In this document: positions 47,834-59,172 of the stretch, piece after piece
Numbering within the stretch: position 1 is the stretch's first letter
How the letters are laid out: each line of letters starts with the position of its first letter
Source of the DNA: Ehretia macrophylla
Lineage: Eukaryota > Streptophyta > Magnoliopsida > Boraginales > Ehretiaceae
DNA: 64,000 nucleotides
NCBI GenBank assembly: GCA_037974665.1
Contig: CM075772.1
Location: 35,069,052-35,133,051, forward strand
Reading direction: 5' to 3'
Notes under the pieces: generated by a model
The model's database searches: none
Told to the model about the DNA's origin: nothing
The model's input: only the letters and a program-made list of their open reading frames with translations
Position numbers and translations under genes: made by a program

Positions 47834-48897
47834 AATGGTCCCACATATCGAGGACTGAGTTTACCTCCTTTACCATGCCGAATCAAACCCTTGCGAGGAG
47901 AAATTTTCAGAAATACTCGATCCCCCACAGCAAATTTCAGATCACGACGTCGTCTATCTGCATAACTCTTTTGCCCGCTCTGTGCTGTAAGCATTCTTTT
48001 TCTGATAAGCTGCACATGATCAATCATTTTGTTCATTTCAGGTAAGAGAGTAGGGTCGATAGTCTTCATCTCACCAACATCATCCCAGTAGAGAGGAGAC
48101 CGACATATACGTCCATACAGTGCCTCATATGGTGCCATACCAATAGTAGCTTGATGACTATTGTTATAGGCGAACTCTGCGAGTGGCAAATACTTCTCCC
48201 AACTCTTACCGAAGTCCAGAATGCAAGCTCGTAACATATCCTCAAGGATTAAGATAGTTATCTCGGATTGACCATCTGTCTGGGGATGATAAGCTGTACT
48301 GAAATTCAAAGTCGTGCCCAAAGCTTTCTGAATCTTCTGCCAGAACTGCGATGTGAATCTGGGATCTCTATCCGACACAATACTCTTTGGAATTCCATGA
48401 AGTCGGACAACATTCTCAATATATAACTCTACCAGTTTATCAAGAGAATCAGACTTCTTTTTAGCAATAAATTGAGAAGTCTTGGTCAGTCTATCCACAA
48501 TAACCCAAACTGAGTCATTACCCTTCGAAGACCTCGGTAAATCTGATACGAAATCCATAGTAATATGATCCCATTTCCAAACAGGAATAGCCAAAAGCTG
48601 CAACAACCCTGTAGGTCTCTGATGCTCTGCTTTAACCTTCTGACAAGTAAGACATCGGGCAACATAGTCAGCAATTTCTCTCTTCATATTATTCCACCAG
48701 AAATTCTGCTTCAAATCTCTATACATTTTAGTACTGCCTGGATGGATAGTATATCTGGAACTGTGTGCCTCAGCAAGAATATCCTTCTTCAGAGTTGGAT
48801 CATTCGGAATATAGATTCTACCTTTGAATTTGAGAATACCATCGTCGTGCAGTTTGAAATCCGACTCTCCCCCTTTAGAATTCTCTAAGACTTTCAA
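47834..48897 (-). pseudogene. Family C integrase, zinc finger and catalytic core
   Basis: Minus-strand frame read from 48897. The HHCC zinc finger shows HPG at residues 52-54 and CLTC at 82-85. The DDE core has D115 (in MDF), D176 (in SDRDP) and E212 (in GQSE), giving the D-35-E spacing. After it come EFAYNNS, APYEALYG and LSPRYVGPF, the usual C-terminal landmarks, and then E4. The integrase would insert the DNA copy and act within the Gag-Pol product. The frame is separated from the RT/RNase H frame upstream; the element is a broken copy. Confidence 0.93.
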
Positions 48898-48954
48898 TAA
48901 TTGAAGATCAGCCTGTTGAGCTTCCCGAATCCTAGATAATAACAGAGATTGAAT

Positions 48955-50472
48955 CTACAAACTTGCAAATTGAATACCAGAATTTGAAGTACTAGGCTTC
49001 CATAAGCACAATTCTTCCATGAATTCCCAATTCTTGAGAATCAAGCTAGCAACAGTAGCCTTTCGGCTCAAAGCATCAGCAACAATATTGGCCTTACCCG
49101 GAAGATAGTTAATAGTGCAGTTATAGTCCTCAAGTAATTCCAGCCAATGCCTTTGCCTCATGTTCAACTCTTTCTGTGAAAACAGATATTTCAAGCTCTT
49201 ATGATCTGTAAAGATTTCAAATTTGTTGCCCCAGAGATAATGACGCCATTTCTTTAATGCAAGAATGATAGCTGCAAGCTCAAGATCATGAGTCGAATAG
49301 TTGAGTTCATAAGGCTTTAGTTTCCTGGAAGCATAAGCAATAACCCTGCCATTCTGCATCAATACACAACCCAGACCTTCCTTCGAAGCATCACTATAGA
49401 TCACCAGATTATCATAACCCTCAGGTAAAGCAAGAATAGGAGTTGTAGTCAATCTCTTCTTCAATTCCTGGAAGCTGGCCTCGCATTTATCATTCCAGTC
49501 AAAAACTGTTTTCTTCTGAGTAAGTTGAGTTAAAGGCCCTGCAATCTTAGAGAAATCCTTGACAAACCTCCGATAATACCCAGCTAAACCAAGGAAGCTA
49601 CGAATCTCCGTGACAGTTTCAGGTCGTTTCCAAGATAACACAACTTCAATCTTCGCTGGATCAACAGAAATACCATCCTGTGAGATAATATGGCCAAGAA
49701 AAGCAACTTGCTTAAGCCAGAATTCACATTTGCTAAACTTTGCAAATAACTGATGCTCCTGAAGAGTCTGCAACACAATTCTGAGATGTTGTTCATGTTC
49801 CGCCTCAGATTTAGAATAGACAAGGATATCATCAATAAATATGACCACAAATTGGTCCAGATAAGGACGGAATACCCTCTGCATTAAGTCCATGAATGCG
49901 GCGGGAGCATTAGTAAGACCAAACGGCAAGACAACAAACTCATAATGGCCATATCGAGTTCTGAAAGCAGTTTTAGGAACATCATCTTTCTTAATCCTCA
50001 GTTGATAATAGCCTTGCCTCAGATCAAATTTAGAGAATACCCTGGCGCCTTGCAACTGATCAAATAACTCTTCGATTAAAGGCAAAGGATATTTATTTTT
50101 GATGGTTACCTGATTAAGACCCCAATAATCAATGCATAGGCGAAGAGATCCGTCTTTCTTTTTAACGAATAGAACTGGCGCACCCCAAGACGAAGAACTC
50201 GGCTGAATGAATCCCTTCTCAAGCAAGCCTTGTAATTGAACTTTCAATTCCTGCAATTCAGGTGGAGCCATTCTATATGGAGTCCTAGAGATAGGTGAAG
50301 TCCCCGGCAATAAATCAATCATGAACTCTATCTCTCTATCAGGCGGTAACCCAGGTAATTCCTCAGGAAAGACCCCCGGAAACTCTCTCACGATAGGTAC
50401 ATCATTCAATTTCAATTGATCCCCAGGTTGATTAATCAAATATGCAAGATAAGCCTCACAACCCTTGCTCAA
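48955..50472 (-). pseudogene. Family C reverse transcriptase and RNase H
   Basis: A long minus-strand frame of 505 residues. RT spans about residues 50-270, with [13 protein letters not shown] (catalytic D150), [14 protein letters not shown] and the FIDD form of the YxDD box at 212-215. The connection has FLGHIIS and [11 protein letters not shown]. RNase H spans about 355-470 with D361 (YSDAS), E398, D423 (TDHKSL) and D466 (VADALSR). This is a typical Ty3/gypsy RT-RNase H order with all catalytic acids in view. Pol is otherwise interrupted, so the copy is not whole. Confidence 0.95.
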
Positions 50473-50547
50473 TAATTTAGATGCCCTAATAGAAGAAATA
50501 ATAGGAGTTCCCGTAGATTTTCTATTACCAACTATTTTAAGTATGGG

Positions 50548-51477
50548 CTAGTCAGGCATTTCTAGATACACAATCTTCTTTCTACAATCAAGCTGGGCAT
50601 AATATTTACTTAACCAGTCCATCCCCAATATAATTTCAAAGTCATTGAAGGGTAGGATAATCAAATCAGCAGGAAAAACATGACCCTCAATAAATATACT
50701 ACATGCTCTGCAAATAGATCTAGTAACAAACTTCGGACCCATAGGAGTATAAACCACAATCTCATGCAACAGTTTATCATGTTTCAATTTAGCATTTTGT
50801 GCACAAGTAGGAGTAATAAAAGAATGCGAAGCCCCGGAATCAATTAAAACCTTAACTGATTGATCATTAAGAAGAAAAATACCTTCTACCACAGCGGTTG
50901 TATCCGGAAGCTCCTCAGCGTCCAAAGCAAATACACGGGCCTGACCTCGTGGTGGTGGTGCTGCAGCTGGTACCCTGGTCTGAGAGTTCTGAGCTGACGT
51001 CTGACCCCTAGGGTTCTTAAATTTCTGACAGTCTTTAACCCTGTGCTGATCATTGCCGCAACCTGTACACTTGTTATGTTTCTTCCAACAAACATCCTCA
51101 GTGTGGCCCTGGCGCTGACAGAAGTTGCACTGCTGGTGACGTCTTGCAACAGTGCCTCCCGAAGGAGCTCTGTAAGTAGAGGTAGCTGAACTACCCTGCT
51201 GCGAACGGGAAACTGCTGGACGGAACTGACTCTGAGTCTGACTCTGAACTGGTCGTGCCTGAGTCTGAGTAGGCCCTGTATAACTCTGAGTCTGCCTCGG
51301 CTGTGAACTCTGCCCAACTGATACAGCCTGCCCCTGGTACCCTTGACTCTGAGACTGAAACCGTTTACTCGATTGACTGGTCTCGGCTAACACATCGGCC
51401 TTGCGTTTCTCATACCTCGAGGCGGCTCGGACTACTGCAGCATAGTTGGGAAAATCATTTGAAGACAAGTTCAGCAT
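50548..51477 (-). pseudogene. Family C gag C-terminal part and aspartic protease
   Basis: Minus-strand frame of 309 residues. It has a Gln/Ser-rich linker (about 35-105), then two CCHC zinc knuckles (C117-C120-H125-C130 and C137-C140-H145-C150) that bind RNA, then a retropepsin-type protease with VLIDSGASHSF (D213) and later IILGMDWLSKY. This order, gag then protease in one frame, fits chromovirus gag-pol. Two knuckles, rather than one, are a feature of some Tekay-type elements. Confidence 0.93.
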
Positions 51478-52170
51478 AATATCCCTCTTTAAACCCAGGA
51501 TGAACCTCTAGATCTTCATGTCCTCCGGCTGAATCAAAGCTGGTGCATAACGGGAAAGCCGGGTAAAAGTAGCCTCATATTGATCTACCGTCATACTTCC
51601 CTGCTTCAAGTTTATGAACTCTGTTTGACGCCTCTCGCGAGCAACTACCGATATATACTTGTCTCGAAATTCTCAGACAAAGTTAGCCTATGAATGATAA
51701 ACGCCCTTGGCTTCCCATTTCTCACTGACGGTATGCCACCAATCTTCAGCATCACCCTCGAGAAGGAAAGTGGCATAAGTAATCTTCCTGTCATTATGGC
51801 ACTCCAGTATTGCTGCCACTCTCTCAAACTTCCTTAGCCACATCTCAGCCTTCATATCGTCCGGCTCCTGAAAGAAAGTATAGGCCCCATGATGTATAAA
51901 CCGATCATACAGATTCCCTCCGGTAGGACCACTACCTCCGGCTCTCGCAGCCTGATTACCTCCAACGACCCTTGGCTGACCCTGTTGTGTAACAAACTGG
52001 GCGATAGTGTTCATAGCAGTGGCCATCGTGGCCAAGATCTGTGCAGTGCTCGGTTTTTGAACCTGCGGTGCATTTTCGGCCGCCTCAGCTTCTTGCCCAC
52101 GAACCCCCTCGGGTTCTCCACCAACATTCAGATTTTCAGTCCGACGGCGGGGCCCCGTCTCGAGTAGCTA
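51478..52170 (-). pseudogene. Family C gag N-terminal part
   Basis: Minus-strand sequence coding the gag core. A frame at 51688-52035 starts MATMATAMNTIAQF and holds EMWLRKFERVAAI and EGDAEDWW, the hallmark block of plant Ty3/gypsy gag. The N-terminal segment before it (to about 52170) has GPRRRTENL, also common in these elements. Gag would form the particle. The region is broken in places. Confidence 0.85.
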
Positions 52171-52510
52171 GAATGCAAAGTGTTATGACAGGTATACATA
52201 TGTATATATGCAATTTATAAGTAAACACATAAAGAAAAGTCCAAATAGATTCACATAAAGTCAAGTACATAGAAGTTCAAATAGATATTCCACATTCTCG
52301 AAGTACACATAAATCACTAGATCATACTTGACATTCTAGACTCTTGATATTCTATTTCCATGCTAGCATGTTCATTCCTTATTCAAATTTCACTTAGGCA
52401 AATCAAAATCAAAGACTCATGTATTCACAAAGTCTCATAACAAATCTCTACCCACAGACCGAGAAATTTAACCTGGCTTCATGCAATCTATAGCTCTGAT
52501 ACCACTTAAA
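52171..52510 (-). mobile_element. Family C autonomous leader and primer-binding site
   Basis: Untranslated leader between the LTR at 52511 and gag. The primer-binding site TGGTATCAGAGC is at 52493-52504 (minus), six bases inside the LTR. About 20 bases further comes AAGCCAGG...CTCGGTCTGTGGGTAG, which recurs in the leaders of non-autonomous A and C and of D. Confidence 0.85.
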
Positions 52511-54996
52511 TGTCACGCCCCGACCCAACCCCCAAGCTAAAGGTTAAGTCTAGACTCGACACACGGACAGAGTCTCCCCTGTACCGTGGACATTCTAAAA
52601 ACCTGTAAACACTCAAACAAAGGCCCAACAATAAAATACAAGCTTTTCTTAATTAGACATCAAAGTTCTAAGGCCATCCGAGCCTTATAGTACACAATAG
52701 TTCCAAAACACACAAGCATGCGAGAACTTATTATCAACATAGTTTTATAATCATGACATTCTAGGAAATCAATAAAACAACTTAAAGGATAATGCATTCT
52801 ACATTAACCATTCACTCCCAAGCATGCAAGGAAATAAAGGCAAGAATAAAAGTTATTACAAGACATGGCTTCCAATTCTACACCACAATCTACTATCCTT
52901 CAACTTTGCACAACAAACATATACATAGCCCTTAGGCCACAAAATAGTACATAAAACAATTAGTTGAACTTTCCACATAGCAGCAAATTCATTAACCACC
53001 TCAAGCTATCAAGCACGGCAACTAAGGTAGAGGATCAGTCTGAACTTCTTCTTCCTCAACTAACTCAACAAGCTGGGGATCACCCTCAGCGTCTCCTGAA
53101 ACAGATATCGAGGTATGAGCAACCACTGTTGCCCAGTGAGGGATATAGTCCCGGGGCGTGCAATGCAATAGATAATACAGTTATACAACAATATCACTTA
53201 GACAATTTAAGAAACAATGATAACTTAAGTAACCACACATTTAAAAGGATACATTTCACACAATCCCCTATACACCAATCTTCACTGGTTTTCATTCACA
53301 ATCCACGAACCACGAGCACGATCACGATAAGCCGGCATAATCCCCAAACACTCTAGTGGGCGTACTCTGGATGTACCTCGATAAGCCTACGACCCAACAT
53401 CCCCTGGCAATCTCCGGACCAGGCGAATGAGGGACTAGGGCACGAAGTTTGAATATCCACCGGCAAGCCCTCTACTGCCCAGCCGATATTCAACACATCT
53501 GCCCCTGACACTATGGTTGCACAACCACTATGCAATGCACTTACAATGGCAAGTTAATAGCAATAATATAAGCATTAACACATAGGAGGATCAACAAAGT
53601 AGGTTGACCTCGATGCAATTAGAATATAGGCAATTATAGAAGCTAATAAGCAGTTTACAAAGGAACATATACAAGATAAGTATAGAATTATACCAAAAGC
53701 TCCAAATCAACTTGAAACCACATGTAAACACTTAAGGAGTCATGCCATGGGTTTAGAAGTGTGAGACAACCGAAATTTCACCTAAACCCCTTTGTTTTTC
53801 AAACTATTTCTCTTCCAAACCAAGGTTAGTGATTCAATTTTCAAAGGAAACTCTCACAACCTTCTAACTAACCCTCAAAGTACCCTCTCAACCCTCTAAC
53901 TCATTCAAATGCACGCGATTACCCTGAAAGCCCCAATTTCCCTCTTATGGCTTTAAACTACACCTACATTTTCCGGGCTTCAAACAAAGGATATCAAGGC
54001 TTCTATAGCACCTAGGTAACTTAAGGATACTAGAATTGAAGCCCGAATTTACCCAGATTCGCATTACCCTCGAAAGCCCCAAATTAAAGTCGGCTATTTT
54101 CCATTTTAGGCGATTTAAGGGCATTGCAAGTGCACGGGGCTATTAGGTTATCTTCACTAGCACCCAAGGTATCTATTAGAAGCATTGAATCAAGCTAATT
54201 CGAGCAATTACGCAAAACCCTAGAAAAACGTCACCATTCACCCTAAAATCAAACTAACGATTCTAATCGTTTAAATTGTGAAACGATGGCTCAAATATGT
54301 TTTCTCTAGCACTTGTATATAGCATACATTATCATATTTGAGCATTCCATATCCATTTGTTAGCAAATCCACCAAATCAAGAAAGTTATAACATTTAGAA
54401 AATGGAAAATAAATGTGCAAATCCCTCACCTAATGCGCGTGAAAGCTCGGGGAAGGCTAGAGGACACTCTAAACTACTTGTACCTAGCTTGCAAGGGCTT
54501 GGATTGAAGTATTGGTGAGCAAAATCTTCTCATTTCCTCCTAATGCTGCTGTCGGGTTTTCTGCTCCTGTTTCAGCTTTTTTTTTTCTTTGTTATGTTAT
54601 GAGCTAAATAAGTCTATTTAATGAATGGCTAAGGTGGGGTCTTGATTGGGTGCTTATGTGGCTTTTAAAATGCGCGTTGCTAGCTCCAAAACGAGGCTAA
54701 TGTGTAAAACTTAGGCTAGCTAATTAAATCAATAAAGTTATTACGTAATACTATTCATTCAACTACTAAAACTATTTTCTAAATGAGTCCTCCTACCGCT
54801 TCTAGCTCAATTGAACATTTTTCTCATTACTTTAATAATTAATAGGATTTAATAAAAATACTAATTAACTAATAGAAGGCAGTTTAAAAACGGAGTGAAT
54901 AGTAGTCACAAAAGTCAGTTACTAAAGCACCAAAGTAAATGCGCAAATAAGGGATGCAACAGTAATTGAATGCATGGCTAAATCTCGGGCGTCACA
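52511..54996 (-). mobile_element. Family C LTR, middle (shared by both units)
   Basis: TGTCACGCCCCGACCC to CTCGGGCGTCACA, 2486 bp. Its low-coordinate end (sense U5) and middle match the left LTR. Its last ~330 bases (54665-54996, sense U3) match the non-autonomous E4 type, for example GCGCGTTGCTAGCTCC and GGAGTGAATAGTAGTCAC. It therefore joins the U3 of one LTR type to the U5 of the other. Hairpin 53116-53135, acidic frame 53022-53095. Confidence 0.9.
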
Positions 54997-56028
54997 TCCT
55001 CTCCCCCTTAAACTAATTGCGTCCACGCAATTCTTCTTCACAAGGGAACTCCACAACAACTGAAAACTAACTCCGATTACTCGGCATCAGTTGTTAAGCA
55101 AGAATACCATATACGAACTCTCGTGGGAGCTCATTAAGAAATCCCAGTAGTATTGCCTGCGAACTTCATGTAATAAGGCCAAATAAAGGCTTCAATAGAG
55201 ATCCTACTTCGAAATCCAAATAAGAATCCCGCTGGCACGAATACCATAGAAGAATAGAATCCCAACTAACAGAGGAGAGAAAATACCAATAAGAATTTAG
55301 AGTACAAATACAGAAGATAATTCCATATAATAAGGCTGATTAAAATCCCAAACTAAGTCTTCCGAGTAATACCAGCAAGAAAATACTAGAAGAATACTCA
55401 ATAAGAAAACTGAGAGAACGGTCATATAGAAATCCCAAAGGAAGCCATTCATTTCTGACTACTAAGCGTAGAAGAATGCCTTGGAAGAAATCCCAATAAC
55501 TGAGCTCCGCTTACAAACATTCTCATTCCAGCTAATCCACAAAACTTGGAGGGCTTGATGCTAATCACTTCTCTTCAGGGGGAGGAAGAAGCCTTTCTTA
55601 CCATTTCAACGGGACATGTATGAATGCCAAGATATCACATTTACACATATATGTTTTAAACTACTATGCAAACATGTTTATGAAACAGTGTAATCATCAA
55701 AGTCATTCAAGAACGACAATCAAGTCCATCATAACACAACTCAATCAAAGATTTTCAAATGCACACATTACAAGCAACAGTTCAAGCAATTAATAATTCA
55801 CGAGGTCAATTTGATGCATAACCAGCCATTTTACTTCACTTAGCACACATTTAGCATGTAACACATAATTATATCACATAGGTGCACATATTCAATACAA
55901 GACACACAATCACACATGCAGGCATACACTTTCAAGACACACTCTTAACAAGCACACACGCAAGGGTTACTACCTAACAGGCCGACGACCCTGTCCCGCC
56001 TTAGAGCTAACTAAGCTCTGATACCACC
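54997..56028 (-). mobile_element. Non-autonomous family C internal domain in the compound
   Basis: 1032 bp, the minus-strand counterpart of the E4 internal domain: polypurine tract complement at 54997-55009, hairpin 55015-55032, A/C-rich plus strand with CCCAATAAGAAT-type units, and primer site complement GCTCTGATACCA just left of 56029. No coding capacity. Its position between two LTRs, one of them shared with the gag-pol unit, is what makes the compound. Confidence 0.9.
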
Positions 56029-58243
56029 TGTAACGCCCCGATCCCTCACGAGACTGGAGGCTCTAATAACCATGCTATTCTCAACCCAATACCAAGCCCG
56101 GTCACAAAATTTTTCCTAATGGTTAAGTCCGGACCCGACACACGGACAGAGTTTCCCCAGTACCGTGGACATTCTGAAAACATGTAAACACTCAATAAAG
56201 CCACAACATAACAAGACATTCATTTATAACTAAAGATCTTAGCTTTAAGGCCATCCGAGCCTTAAGACATACAAACAGTTTAGATACAGACAAGCATGCA
56301 TTCATAACTTAACTTCTTTACAAAACCGCTTATCATGCCACTCCATGATAGCTTTTAAGTATTCTTAGACAATGCAATGCAACAGATAATAGTCCCGGGG
56401 CGTGCAATGCAACAGATAATACAGTTATACAACAATATCACTTAGACAATTTAAGAAACAATGATAACTTAAGTAACCACACATTTAAAAGGATACATTT
56501 CACACAATCCCCTATACACCAATCTTCACTGATCTTCATTCACGATCCACGAACCACGAGCACGATCACGATAAGCCGGCAAAAATCCCCAAACACTCCA
56601 GTGGGTGTACTCTGGATGTACCCCGATAATCCTACGACCCAACATCCCCTGGCAATCTCCGGACCAGGCGAATGAGGGACTAGGGCACGGAGTTTGAATA
56701 TCCACCGGCAAGCCCTCTGCCGCCCAGCCGATATTCAACACATCTGCCCCTGACACTATGGTTGCGCAACCACTATGCAATGCACTTAACAATGGAAAGA
56801 TAATAGCAATAATATAAGCATTAACACATAGGAGGATCAACAAATTAGGTTGACCTCGATGCAATTAGAATATGAGCAATTATAGAAGCTAATAAGCAGT
56901 TTACAAAGGAACATTTACAAGATAAGCATAGAATTATACCAAAAGCTCCAAATCAACTTGAAACCACATGTAAACACTTAAGGAGTCATGCCATGGGTTT
57001 AGAAGTGTGAGACAACCGAAATTGCACCTAAACCCCTTTGTTTTTCCAACTATTTATCTTCCAAACCAAGGTTAGTGATTCCATTTCCAAAGGAAACTCT
57101 CACAACCTTCTAACTAACCCTCAAGGTCCCCTCTCAACCCTCTAACTCATTCAAATGCACGCGATTACCCTGAAAGCCCCAATTTCCCTCTTATGGCTTT
57201 AAACTACACCTACATTGTCCGGGCTTCAAACAAGGGATATCAAGTCTTCTATTGCACCTAGGTAACTTAAGGATACTAGAATTGAAGCCCGAATTTACCC
57301 GGATTCGCATTACCCTCGAAAGCCCCAAATTAAAGTCGGCTATTTTCCATTTTAGGCGATTTAAGGGCAATGCAAGTGCACGGGGCTATTAGGTTATCTT
57401 CACTAGCACCCAAGGTATCTATTAGAAGCATTGAATCAAGCTAATTCGAGCAATTACGCAAAACCCTAGAAAAACGTCACCATTCACCCTAAAATCAAAC
57501 TAACGATTCTAACCGTTTAAATTGTGAAACGATGGCTCAAATATGTTCTCTAGCACTTGTATATAGCATACATTATCATATTTGAGCATTCCATATCCAT
57601 TTGTTAGCAAATCCACCAAATCAAGAAAGTTATAACATTTAGAAAATGGAAAATAAATGTGCAAATCCCTCACCTAATGCGCGTGAAAGCTCGGGGAAGG
57701 CTAGAGGACACTCTAAACTACTTGTACCTAGCTTGCAAGGGCTTGGATTGAAGTATTGGTGAGCAAAATCTTCTCATTTCCTCCTAATGCTGCTGTCGGG
57801 TTTTCTGCTCCTGTTTCAGCTTTTTTTTTTCTTTGTTATGTTATGAGCTAAATAAGTCTATTTAATGAATGGCTAAGGTGGGGTCTTGATTGGGTGCTTA
57901 TGTGGTTTTTAAAAATGCGCGTAGTAAGCTTAAAACGAGTCTAAAGTGAAACATATGCGCTAGTTAATTAAATTTCTAAGTTAGTTACGTAACACTATTT
58001 ACTCAACTACAAAAAAAATCATTTTCTAAACGAGCTCTCCTAACGCCCCTAGCTCAATTGCACATTTTTCCCACTACTTTTACAATTAATATGATTTAAT
58101 AAAAATGCTAATTAACTAATAGAATGCAGTTTAAAAAGGAAGTGAATAGTAACCTAAGAAGACAGTTAATAAGGCATAGAAAGAGATGCGCAAACAAAGG
58201 ATGCAACAATAATTAAATGCATGGCTAAATCTCAGGCGTCACA
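56029..58243 (-). mobile_element. Family C LTR, right (5'-most LTR of the compound)
   Basis: Starts TGTAACGCCCCGATCC and follows the non-autonomous type to about 56370. From about 56385 to the end at 58243 it follows the autonomous type, including the same U3 as the left LTR. It is 2215 bp, shorter than its sisters. It is thus a second mosaic, in the opposite sense to the middle LTR. Confidence 0.9.
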
Positions 58244-58248
58244 TAAGG

Positions 58249-59172
58249 CACGTTTAAAGACCCCGAAACCCTACTTAACCCTAGAATTCATGCAAAGTCC
58301 CGATTTTTCCCTTTGCTCGTTTGAACTACCGCTACCCTAACCAAACACCCAACCATCGCCATAACTACACCAAAAGTGCTTCCATGGCCTCCCGAGACAA
58401 TGCCATCACGCAAAACGATAAAATGCCAAACTTGACCTAAACGACCCCAACTTTCACTAAGCCATTTTCCTCCATTTTTCCATTACACAATCCAAATAAA
58501 CCACACATTTAGGTATTCTAGCATATCTAGCACCTTCTTACATCAATAGAATGCATAACAGAGCAACTTCATCGAAACGGGGGTTTACTATTCATAATTT
58601 ACTATTCAATTATCAATTTAAATTTAAATTTCGATATTTAACCGCAAAAAATGCTGAAAAGCTATAAATACATGTTCTACGATTGCTAGAGAACATTCTT
58701 TAAGCAACGAAACAGACAAAATAACAACTTACGGTTAAATCACAAAAATTAAAGTTTATGTTCAACATTTTCAAATGCTCAAATAACGATGAAACCCTCA
58801 CCTTAGACGCTCCTAGACGCTAGGAAAACCTCGTAGGATGCCTCGGAAACCACCCCGCACAAGCTCCCGCGAAGAAATTGAAGTTTGAAGTTGAAATGTT
58901 TTTTTTTCTTCCTTGTATATTTTCGGCCCTTAGCATTCTGTTTTTCAGCTTTTTTTCTTTATTTTCCTTGCTATTTTAAGCTTATAAAAGATGATAACAA
59001 GTCAACAAGTCAAGCCCTTGGTCAAAGCTAACTTAAACTTGGTCAAATAGGCTTATTTTATGCATTTTAAAGCTAAAAGAACCAACACAAATCTAATACT
59101 AGTTAAATACAACTAAAATACTAAAATTAAAACACCAAATACTAGTTTTCACTTTTTGCTGAGGACTAGAAT
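58249..59172 (-). mobile_element. E3 right LTR, second part
   Basis: Continues E3's LTR after the compound (CACGTTTAAAGACCCCG, compare 34248 onward) up to GAGGACTAGAAT, where E5 is inserted. The 5 bases before E5 are AGAAT (59168-59172). The final part of this LTR is beyond the window. Confidence 0.9.

Larger units (their letters stand above)
38811..58243 (-). mobile_element. Family C compound: three LTRs, two internal domains
   Basis: Reading the sense (minus) strand from the right: LTR 58243-56029, non-autonomous internal domain, LTR 54996-52511, autonomous gag-pol domain, LTR 41299-38811. Each internal domain has its own primer site and polypurine tract, and the middle LTR serves both. 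The outer edges share TSD TAAGG. Pol is a Tekay/Del-type chromovirus; it is broken by the nested E4 and by about four or five further interruptions. The three LTRs are mosaics of two LTR types. Confidence 0.92.
38806..58248. repeat. 5-bp target site duplication TAAGG around the family C compound
   Basis: TAAGG at 38806-38810 and 58244-58248. Removing the 19.4 kb insert and one TAAGG restores GTCACCATAAGGCACG, as read in E3's other LTR near 34240. A single TSD around three LTRs shows the compound occupies one insertion site. Confidence 0.95.
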
